A stretch of 64,000 bases of DNA from Pyrrhosoma nymphula (lineage: Eukaryota > Arthropoda > Insecta > Odonata > Coenagrionidae), in assembly GCA_963573305.1 (NCBI GenBank), contig OY754329.1, positions 64,291,084 to 64,355,083 of the forward strand. The letters are read 5' to 3'. The translations under genes and the position numbers were made by a program. Under the pieces are notes generated by a model. That model ran no database searches. It worked only from the letters and a program-made list of their open reading frames with translations, and had not been told where the DNA came from. Positions 35,466 to 44,480 of this stretch are shown in pieces; within the stretch, counting starts at the first letter, position 1; each line of letters begins with the position of its first letter.

Positions 35466-36235
35466 GATGGAAAGATTCCATGAAGTCAAGCCTGACACTG
35501 TTTCCTTGGTTCACTTTCACCTGATTGATCTGTTTTAAATACTTACCGTTAGTTAATTTATTCGATTCCCTATTTCATGGAATGAAATCATCATCATATT
35601 ACATGTACCAAAAGTATCCTGGGTAGCTTTATCATTTCGGTGAATCATGAAGTGTTATCAGTGGTGAAAATGTTATTAATTTTTTCGTGCTGGAAATGGT
35701 ACTGTTATTTTCCATCAAGGAAGGAAATGAGCACCAACTACATACACCCACCTAAATGCTTTGTTAATTAAAACCTAGGTTTGAACACATTGTGTCATCA
35801 TTCTGCCTTGAAATTTGTTGCAACCAAGGTCGGAATAAACAAATAAATTAGTGAAACCTAAATAGTTGGTGCTAATTTCCTTCATTTACGAAAAATAAAT
35901 GCACCGCAGCGAAACTATTCTACATTGTTAAGCCCGAAATCGTTAAATTCGTTTATTTTCCATGCTTGTGAGCACAAAATAGTTCTTATGCAAAAAAATA
36001 GTAGAGCATGTTGCAAGTATAATTGAGGTTTTCTTTGATTGCCCAGGTGGACTTGGTTCTCCGGAGTGAAAACGCCATACTACGTCTTCCCATCTGCTTG
36101 AAAGATAGCCTGCGATTTTTTCTGAAGGTTGGTTGATTATTTGGGAGAGGCTGGAGAGAAGACTGACAAATGAGGTAATTTACGCTATTATTGAATTAAT
36201 TATAAGCATGATTCAGTGATTTATTTAAATTGTGG
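35466..36235. other. No recognised feature
   Basis: AT-rich sequence. A GCACCAACTA word at 35730 reappears as its complement TAGTTGGTGC at 35861, a weak inverted pair about 130 bases apart; no element is named. Confidence 0.4.
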
Positions 36236-36470
36236 GCAGGTTGGTGATTGCAGGGCAATAGTTTAAGGGTGTAGAGAAATCCGGTGTCTCCATTAGGTTG
36301 CTCTAAAGAAAGGCGCCAAGGGGTCCACATTTTAACGTCCCATCCAACGAACGGAATCTGCACTTGAAGTGCTTTTCACATATTAATTAGGGACCGGAAT
36401 TTCCACTGAAAAGTCTCCATCAATGCCGGGATATGAACTCGGTCCCTCGGGATGGGAGTCATTATTCTGG
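36236..36470 (-). mobile_element. tRNA-derived SINE with shared central domain, reverse
   Basis: The minus strand starts GGGACCGAGTTCATATCCCG (B-box-like, near 36445-36425), then has AGCACTTCAAGTGCAGATTC, CGTTCGTTGGATGGGACGTT, CCCTTGGCGCCTTTCTTTAG and GCAACCTAATGGAGACACCG. The order and words match the plus-strand SINE at 15170-15420. Confidence 0.75.
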
Positions 36471-38049
36471 TCAGCACAACAAACCCGATTCCCTATTTTT
36501 TCGAAAGCAACTGGCTGTTGGGCAGTGCAATGTTGCCTATTGTTTGGCATAGTTGACATTCTCAGGAGTAACTATGTGGAAATCTGTCATCATATGAGCG
36601 AAAGTTGACATTTTAATTCCACAATGTATTTTATTATTCACTACCTTGGGTTTGCATAGCACATTTTTCACGTAAAAATAAAGTGGAGTGTTATTAATTA
36701 ACAATATTTGACCAAAAGATTAGCAATAGACCGTTAAAGGCATTAATTGCGTATGTGTGCCAGCTCATCTCCTAACAATATCACGATTACTTTTTCAAAC
36801 TTGGAATTTTATTTTTATTTCCTAATGGATTGACTGAAAATCGATATATCGTCTTAATCTTAATATAAGTCATATAACACTCATGTTTTGTAAAGATGAA
36901 ATTATCGTTTTACTATTCGTGGACGAGATAATCTGTATTTGTAGCATTATCATACGAGTATTACCTGTGTAGCTTTATCGTGAAGAGTAGGGTTTCAAAA
37001 TAAATACTATTATGTATATCCGTATTAATATATATGGACTTTTGGTGTCAATTATCCAATAAACATAACTCATTGATGCTGTTCATGGTCATAACTCTGT
37101 AACCTCGGCGTACAAAGTTCCATTCTATGGACAGAGCACTTATGGTAGGTACCATAGCATTAAAAATGTCAGTGTCCTTGCGCCCGTCGTGAAGAACTTT
37201 GAGAAATAGGTCCATCAATTGATTTCTTAAGCTGCAAGAGAAAGAATTATTTTTGTTTCTCTATGTGCTGGATGAAGTACATACATCACAGTGTTTAGAG
37301 GCTGGGTGATTTAAATTTCACCAGTGCCATCTTTCGTCCTTTCATATAAAACATCATTTGGCACAGCGACATTATCTGAGTATTGGTGGTGATAATTAAT
37401 CAATCCCTCGTTTTTTCTCCTTAAACGATGGTAAAACATAATAATCACATGTTAAACAGTTTCGCCAGCAGGTGGAAACCATTGTATCAACCGTCTTAAC
37501 TCCGTATCAACCCCCGTTTGGCCTCTTTTTTTTCTTTCGGCGTAGGAGATTGTAATCGCACGCCAACCTGTGTCTTTTTGCGTCGGAAGACGCTGTTCTG
37601 ATTCCAGCGTATATAAAATATGAAGCGTTTTGATGAAACGAAGTCCATGCAATGAAAATTTACGGCAGAAAGTTGAATACTTTCTATTTTATGCAACGAA
37701 AAAGGACGAAAATCAAAGCCTGCGTTCTCCAAAAAACCTCATCATCATTAGCAGTCATTAGTTCGATGTCTGGATGGCTGCCGTTCTCCATTAAACTCTT
37801 GTGTAGTGGTGGTAAACATAGTGGCAGTTGCGCAGAAGGCCCTCTTCGGTGGAAGAGTCCATTCTCATGGAACTGGCTCCGCACAAAGGAGTAAGGTAGC
37901 CTCCGTGTTTTACCTAAGGTCGCAACCATTGCCAACTTCAAAAGGTTCAATCATTTATTCACATTTAATTCCTAGCTCTCAATGGCTAGGGTTACCATAT
38001 TCTACTATAAATTGCGCGAGTCAATTTTTAACCATTGAGATCTAATGAT
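36471..38049. other. No recognised gene
   Basis: No family is recognised. 37450-37950 is open in several frames on both strands without any known domain. Confidence 0.4.
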
Positions 38050-38238
38050 GGGCAACGGCGTGTAATGATGAAAACACCGGTTGCCGTTCGATCTGACTGA
38101 AGTTTCTAGTTTTCCGGCCCGAGTTCGGGATATGATCCACCTATTCGTCTGAGTGTTCTTGCCCCTGAGTGCAAGTTGCGCACAACAAGTGCAAAATTAC
38201 CTTATTCGTCGAAGCATGTTAAACTAGAGTACTACTAC
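38050..38238 (+). mobile_element. 5S rRNA-derived SINE, longer copy
   Basis: It begins GGGCAACGGCGTGTAATGAT, matching the 5' end of 5S rRNA (GCCAACGGCCATACCA type), then GAAAACACCGGTTGCCGTTC and GAAGTTTCTAGTTTTCCGGC. Its 3' body, GTGCAAAATTACCTTATTCG then TCGAAGCATGTTAAAC with a TACTACTA tail, matches the copy at 35246-35405. A target duplication is not clear. Confidence 0.8.
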
Positions 38239-39932
38239 CAGATCCAGTGATTCACAATCCAGGAATTACGATTGTGGCACCAACTCTCAAAGGCGACTTT
38301 ACACATGGAAGTAACTTCTATAACATTAGACTTAGAAGTCGCTTGCAAGAGGCACTTCGATGTGAAAGCACGGGCATCTATGGCAGCGGTGGTAATCGAA
38401 GGCGGTTCCCACTTGCAAGGGAAATACACTAGAAGCATATTGATTCTACGATAAAAATGCATCGAATCTACTGATCACATGACTGCGTACGGGGATTAAA
38501 AAAGTATGTACAAATGAATTTTCCCGAGCAGGACCTATTGTATGCTTGTATATAAGTTGTATATTGTTGTCTATATGTAAATTTTTATTTTTTCCGGTAA
38601 ATCTTTTTAATGCTATATGTTACTTAAATATGCTATGATATTATTAATGCTATTTTAAGGTTAGACTTAAGAATGCTTTAGTTATGATAAATAAGAAATG
38701 TAAAAATTCTTATGCTTGATACGCTTTATAGATGCACATACATATTTAGTTAAATTTTTACAAATTTATGAAATCAGAGAATGCCTGTGGAACTCAAACA
38801 AAGATTTATACAAACGTATTGATTGCCAAAATCAGACTGATTTTTGAAATTACCATATTTATTTTTTTGTAGATTTTCGCAGCTCGTTGCATATGCTATT
38901 TAAGAATGTTGGTTCTGTGATTAATTTTTTAATATTATGCAACGGTTTCGCCGTGCAATGCTGCCGGCTTCGTCGGGCTTTTAAGAACAAATCTACCATA
39001 TTCATTGTTTACTTTTGTTATTCATTTCTTTAGGAAAAACCGGCGGTAATGTGTAAACAGGGCGATGCCCTGCATGTATGAATACACATCCTGACATTAC
39101 CACGCTCGCTACTTCAATACAACCAACTTCCATGTGCTTTTACGGAAATAATGGTGGCGTCTATGCTTCTGCATCTCTCACGTTTAAAAATTCATCTTTC
39201 TCTCTCAACAACGCTTGTATAACGCTTCCTTAGCCAATGCAGATAGGCGTATTTTTCATTTTAAAGCATTTTGGGAAGGGAAGAAAATACAAAAGGCTGG
39301 AGAAGTGCTTCATAAATTAAATATGTACATATACGTGCTGCGAGACAAGTCCCTCCCGACACTATGGCGAGTGGGTATGCAAAAATGGATGTTCTTTGTA
39401 AAAATGTTCACCACCTTGCTGGCGGCACGCCCGTCTGCTTTCAGTTTCCACCTCTTTTGGCGACTCTGTACGGTGCGTGGTCCACCCAATGTAAAGGGAT
39501 ACTCATCTTCCACATTGGCTCACGTGGCGGGAGCGGGATTCCTGGGAACAATATGACCCGTGGTTCGCGCGTCTCTTCTGCCGCTGTCTTCCCCCACCCC
39601 TCTTCAACCGCCACCATCATGTCCGACTGGTCTTCGCGCATAAACGCAACCATTGTCATAACTGCAGTCTTTTTCTTTCCCTTTCGGTCTCTTCTTTTCG
39701 TGCCACAAGGCTTCGAGGAACTTCTCGTGACACGAACTCAGGAACGCTCCCAGGCGTTCAAAGAGTTGTTGGCTGCGACGGAACTTATAATGGCAAGTTT
39801 TTGTGGAGTGAAGGAGGAAAGAAATGTCACATTAAAATCTCATTTCGCCGCATCCACGCATGAAGTAGCGAAAAGGAACAGGTACAAAGTGTATCTACAG
39901 ATGGCTACGTTTGTTGCTCCTTTATCTATTTA
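38239..39932. other. No assigned gene; long open frame of doubtful value
   Basis: A 189-codon plus-strand frame (39364-39933) is the longest in the window, but it shows no domain, signal peptide or familiar motif, and it is overlapped by minus-strand frames in the same GC-rich sequence. It ends exactly where the tail of the next LINE begins, so it is more likely chance than a gene. CAGGGCGATGCCCTG at about 39058 is a small perfect hairpin. Confidence 0.35.
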
Positions 39933-40890
39933 ATAATAATAATATTTTATTTCGCTCACAGAATAATACACATATTTAATTGAACAACCATAAAAAATAA
40001 ATTAGGCAACACTGAAGAAACCAATACTGGGGTTGCCATTAATTTATTAAGTTTTATTTGGCAGTAACTTTTTAACGAGATACAAAAACAGGCATAGGTA
40101 TTATAATCAACATAAATGTGTGTTCAGTACCTATAGAATGATTATAAATACATTGTTTTGGTGCATTTTACAGTAGAGTTATACATAGTAAGTAATGATT
40201 TGGGAAATAAAGTAAATAAACATGAAAGTGCACACTGAGAGTTATCAAAGACATGTTGGAGTGGTTAACACTTAAATCGTTTAATAATATTTTCTGTCTG
40301 TTTTCGAAGCTTTTTCGAAAAAATAAACAATTTTTTAAGCGACTAAGGAATCTGGTCTCACATTGTACTGAAGATATTTCTTTAGGCAAGTGAGCATGTA
40401 ATTTTGGTGCAATTGTGAGAGGTAAAATACTTAGATCGAGATATAATGGAAAGGAGGTTTCTGTACTCGCGGCTCGAAGAATGGTGCGTGTAATTTTATT
40501 TTGGATTACTCGTAGTGGCTGAATATTCGAAATGTACTTGCTACCCCAACGAGTAACACCATACTGTAGGCCATATTATGCAAAGATTATTGCGCGAATC
40601 CAAAATATTTGTAGCTAATTCCTCCGGCACAAAGCTTGAAATAATTTCCGTGCGCTCAGTGATTTGTTGACAAATTGAGTGCTTGAAGGTGGTATGTGCA
40701 AATAGGCCTGAAAATATCGCATTTGCGATGAAACTGGTCGTCAACTAATAAACCTATTGTGAAAACAACAAAGTTATTTGACTGATTCAGTCTCTTCGTC
40801 TGCCCAACCCTTAAGTATTGGCGTATGTTCAATAAACAACTCCTCGAACCATCAACTTTTACGTCCCAACCCATCACTGTAAAATAGCAT
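39933..40890 (-). mobile_element. Jockey/CR1-type LINE 3' end with AAT tail
   Basis: On the minus strand a single frame from about 40575 to 40168 reads GLQYGVTRWGSKYISNIQPL, RVIQNKITRTILRA, then SFPLYLDLSILPLTI, LKNCLFFRKSFENRQKILLN and a stop. This is the LxYGIxxWG...L..LQ..I.R.I....R..T..L...L.ILPL block C-terminal to the RT palm. Upstream to about 40890 only frameshifted pieces such as GLLVDDQFHRKCDIF remain. After the stop a 3' UTR of about 235 bases ends in ATAAAATATTATTATTATTA at 39933, a LINE-type simple tail. The last 135 codons are uninterrupted, so decay is moderate. Confidence 0.82.
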
Positions 40891-41392
40891 TCCATCCATT
40901 GAGCAACAATACCTTTACGCAGTGATTCACTCCACTCGGTTCCGAGGATATAATACGTTCATAAACTAGTGTTTTAAACGTATTACGTCACGGAATAATC
41001 GAACAGGACATAGATAAAAACTCCATCTATATATATACTCGAGTAATTGCCAACTTCGCAGACTCCCTTCCCTCTTAATCCTTTGCCTCATCACCTCCGG
41101 CACGCGAAGATGGCTCTTCGGACCGTGACGCAAGAGGGATGGGGAGGGGAGAGATGGGAGAAGGTGATGCTCGTGTCTAAATGCAGCGAGGGTGTAATAC
41201 GGAGGAGAGGCGAGAGAGGGAGGATCGACGCTGGTGATGCCTCTAATGGCGTGGGAGGAGAAAGGAAGTCCCCGCCATACGCTGATCGGAAAGAAGACGT
41301 GGAATGAAGGAACGCGTGAAAGAAAGGAAGAGCGTGGTTCCGGGGATTTGTTCAGAGAGCTTGACTCTAGCAGCGACTAAATTACCGACTCC
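40891..41392. other. No recognised feature; GC-rich purine patch
   Basis: 41090-41340 is GC- and purine-rich with frames on both strands but no family resemblance. It is the pre-insertion flank of the LINE that follows. Confidence 0.4.
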
Positions 41393-41406
41393 TACACTAC
41401 GAAATG

Positions 41407-42028
41407 TAACCACTTCAAGTATCTGGGAGTGCTGGTGACAAAAAATAATGAAATGCAAGAAGAAATAAAAGCTAGGATTGCAGTAGGCAATAGGGCTTAT
41501 CGAGCTTTGTTGAAGGTGCTCAAGACACGGATCCTCAGTCGAAACTTGAAAACGAAGGTTTGTCGAACAGTGATTAGACCTGTGGTTATGTATGGTTCAG
41601 AAACATGAACCATGACTACTGCAGAAGAAGAGCTATTAAAAAGATGGGAAAAGAAAGTGCTAAGAAACATTTTTGGTACAGTGAAGGAAGACGGACAGTG
41701 GAGAATACGGAGGAGTAGAGAACTGGAGGAACTCTACAAGCATCCTAACATAGTGGCAGAAATTAAGAGTAACAGGGTAAGGTGGTTAGGGCATGTTGAG
41801 AGAATCCCTGAGGATAGGATGGTGAAAAAGATATACCCTGGACATCCTAGTGGCAGAAGATTGAGAGGAAGACCTCGGAAAAGATGGTTGGATGATGTAG
41901 AAGATATTCTAAGAAAGATGAGAATAAGAAGATGGAGAACTCATTCAGGATATCGTGACGTCTGGGCTAACATTGTCAGAGAGTCCAAGGCCCTACAAGG
42001 GCTGTAACGCCGAGGAGTAAGTAGTAAG
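41407..42028 (+). mobile_element. 5'-truncated LINE insertion with 14-bp target duplication
   Basis: One plus-strand frame runs from the left junction to the stop at 42005-42007: HFKYLGVLVTKNNEMQEEIK, NRAYRALLKVLKTRILSRNL, KVCRTVIRPVVMYGSET, stop, TMTTAEEELLKRWEKKVLRN, then RVRWLGHVERIPEDRMVKKI, RGRPRKRWLDDVEDILRK and ALQGL. This is the block after the RT palm in a common arthropod LINE group. The only break in about 200 codons is a TGA where the family has tryptophan (YGSETW). After the stop comes CGCCGAGGAGTAAGTAGTAA, a TAAGTAG-type tail. TACACTACGAAATG flanks it at 41393-41406 and 42029-42042, marking both insertion borders. Few mutations plus an intact duplication make it one of the youngest insertions here. 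Confidence 0.92.
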
Positions 42029-42042
42029 TACACTACGAAATG

Positions 42043-42819
42043 AGCTACACCTCATAATCGTTTTTTCTACCAAAACTTGGACCTCTGGATCGAATTTCGT
42101 GGTCATCCAAATAGAAGCCTTCGTTATGGAACTAATTCTTGACAATGTTACCCAGGACTTGCTATGGGTGTGGTCAAGGGTCTGACGGAATTTCGATATC
42201 TCGTTTGGAGTAGTACTAGCGCTACTTGTTTCAGGCGCAAATGTAAAAATAAATATGGGTAAAAAAGAAAAATATTTTATGCTTTAGTAATAAATATTTC
42301 ATTTTTTGCGAAAATAAGTATTAAAGTATTTATCAATACTTTAAGTATTCCTTTGCCGTAAAAAGTTTATCATTGTCTGTTTTAAATACGCCTGGGACCA
42401 CACGAGACCGCCATCAATACCGTAAATAAACGAGGAAGATGGCCGGGCAAGTATACTGCGAAGAGGAGAAGAAAAGGACTGGACGGTGTCTTTGCGCTGC
42501 AAGATGTTGCCAGAATTTTTCCGGATGCAGAATTGATTGTAAAATTATCTTTTTAAGTTTCCCCTGAGAAATAAATAGGTAATTTCCTTCTTAAATCTAT
42601 CAGATATTCAAGTAAAGAGTAAATGTCGCGCTGTTACCGCTGACAGCGCCTGATCGCTAGAATGCTCTGGGTGAAATGTATAGCCATTTGAGTAATGTGA
42701 GTGTCAGACCCTTGGGTGTGATGATTATAAAAATGTCTTCCCATCTCGAGCGCACTATCTTGAATCCCGCCGGTGGTATAAGATTTTTCAGGAGGGTACT
42801 ACTTAATCACACCAAGCAG
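42043..42819. other. No recognised feature
   Basis: AT-rich sequence without recognised coding or repeat content. Confidence 0.4.
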
Positions 42820-43440
42820 AAGTCAATTTCAAAGTCCTAAGAGGAGAGCAATTAGAGAAAGTGGGTTCCTTCACCTATCATGGAAGTACCTTCACGTGAG
42901 ACGAAAGAAGTACAGCTGGCATCAAGCGGAAAGTAGCCCAAGCTAAGAAATCGTTCATGATGAAAAGGCATTTGCTGTGTTCAAAGAAGATAGGACTACG
43001 AACGAGGGAAAAGTATGTGAAAGCATTAGTGCCACGCGACACCTTTGGATCGGAAGCATGGTCCATTGGAAAAGCTGACCATAAAAAATTGGAAGCTTTC
43101 GAAAACTGGTGTTGGAAGACGATGCTGAAGATCAAACAGACGGATAAAATAAGAAATTAAGAATTTTACGGGAGAGTAGAAGAGGAAAGGACCATATGGA
43201 ACACTATAAACAAAAGAAGGACCAGATGGATTGGACACACCCTGAGGCACAATGGGTTTACGAAGAATATAATTGAAGGAAAAATAAAGGAAAAATTCCG
43301 AAGAGGAAGGCCAAGGGATAAATACATGGACCAAATATAGAGGAACGTACAGAAGGAGAACAACCAGGGAGTAAGGGAACTAGCATTAGATAGGGAAGGA
43401 TGGAGGGCAGTAGTCAACCAATCTTAGGAATGAACGACGA
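42820..43440 (+). mobile_element. LINE 3' fragment, RT C-terminal region
   Basis: A continuous plus-strand frame reads VGSFTYHGSTFT, stop, DERSTAGIKRKVAQAKKSFM, LRTREKYVKALV, FGSEAWSIGKADHKKLEAFE, NWCWKTMLKIKQTDKIRN, stop, EFYGRVEEERTIWNTI, RRTRWIGHTLRHNGFTKNII, FRRGRPRDKYMDQI, stop, and LALDREGWRAVVNQS with the final stop at 43425-43427. It has three internal stops and no obvious frameshift, so it decayed by substitution. It is 5'-truncated before YLGS. The fragment at 12905-13160 belongs to the same group. Confidence 0.88.
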
Positions 43441-43451
43441 CGTAATCTTCT

Positions 43452-43642
43452 TCACATTGAAACAAGTTACTCAGTATGATTCCACACTTTTTGACACTGG
43501 CCGATCCAGGTTTCGTCATGTTTTGCCATGTCATTTTCAACGAAAATATTCCTTGGACATGGCATTACATGACGAAACGTGAGTCTGTTAGTGCAATAAA
43601 GTGTGGAATCATACCGAGAAACTTGTTTCAATATGAAGAAAA
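43452..43642. mobile_element. Third inverted-arm unit, Penelope-tail-like
   Basis: ATTGAAACAAGTT, then GTATGATTCCACACTTT on the left, is mirrored by AAAGTGTGGAATCATAC, then GAAACTTGTTTCAAT on the right. Nested inside are TTTCGTCATGT/ACATGACGAAA. The whole is an imperfect palindrome of about 190 bases. The right half, ACATGACGAAACGTGAGTCT and CAATAAAGTGTGGAATCAT, has the GACGAAAC...GTGGAAT order seen at 6580-6630, but no CTGANGA strand is left. Confidence 0.6.
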
Positions 43643-43714
43643 TGAAATATTTCCACAGGGTTACGCTGGATAAAGTGTCTTACACTACATAATCCTTAAT
43701 TGGGTGATTGGTGT

Positions 43715-43800
43715 GTACCGTGTGTACACTTAAACGTCCCATCCGATGGACGGAGTACTATTAACATTTTCACCAGGGAGTAGAAAGTGATAGAATCATA
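43715..43800 (-). mobile_element. SINE central-domain fragment, reverse
   Basis: The minus strand carries TAGTACTCCGTCCATCGGAT then GGGACGTTTAAGTGTAC, the shared central domain of the SINEs at 15170, 36236 and 60378. Head and tail are not recognisable. Confidence 0.6.
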
Positions 43801-44148
43801 GTCCCTGTTTTCAACTTGTTAAATAATGACTGGTTAAGTCGTAGTATATGTTAACCATACACATTTATAAAAGTCAATTTTCGTGTCAAGTATTACCAGT
43901 TGCATTGTTTAAGAAATATGTGAAAATTGTATTCACAATGCTTTTGCATTGTAGTTGATTTACCATTATAGATAAAGTACTTCTGGGGATATACTCGACC
44001 TCCGCAGTCGAGGGAAAAGTTTTTTTGAGCTTAAGGGGTAAAGTCGTAATTCGCAGTCAGATGATGATATTATTCATTCAAATGTGGACGAACTTCACAG
44101 CAAAAGAGTTTAAATACTCTCCACTTATCATTCAGGCAGGCATCAAAA

Positions 44149-44480
44149 GGGGTGAAAGACTAATCGCGTCATCTAGTGGCTGGTTCCCGCCGAAGTTTCC
44201 TTCTGGATAACTTGCGCTCGCAGAGTTTAATCCGTTGGAATATAGGCCGTGGGGCCGAAACGGCCTCACCCTATTCTCTAACTTTAAATGAGTGGAAACC
44301 CTGGGCTGATCGACTTATCGATGCCGGAGACCGGCTCTGATCCTCGAGTGCACTGTGAGCCTATTTTGGTTAGTAAAACTGGCGTTTTGGGATGAACCAA
44401 GCGACGGGCGCCCGCATTGACGCTCATCGAAAATCATGAAAGCTGTTGGCTGCTAAAGAATTATATCTCCGCCACCTCGG
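44149..44480 (+). pseudogene. 28S rRNA fragment, dispersed pseudogene
   Basis: From GGGGTGAAAGACTAATCG the sequence follows animal 28S rRNA: CATCTAGTGGCTGGTTCCCG, CCGAAGTTTCCTTCTGGATA, GGGGCCGAAACGGCCTCACC, CTATTCTCTAACTTTAAATG, TTTTGGTTAGTAAAACTGGC, GGGATGAACC and GACGCTCATC, in the correct order and spacing. It corresponds to about 330 bases of the 5' third of 28S. Substitutions and small gaps are scattered through conserved positions, so it is not a working rRNA gene, and no 18S or 5.8S sequence is nearby. It was probably copied in by retrotransposition or repair. Confidence 0.9.

Noticed and set aside
44149..44480. Working rRNA gene or rDNA unit
   Set aside because: Only about 330 bases of 28S are present, with changes at highly conserved positions.
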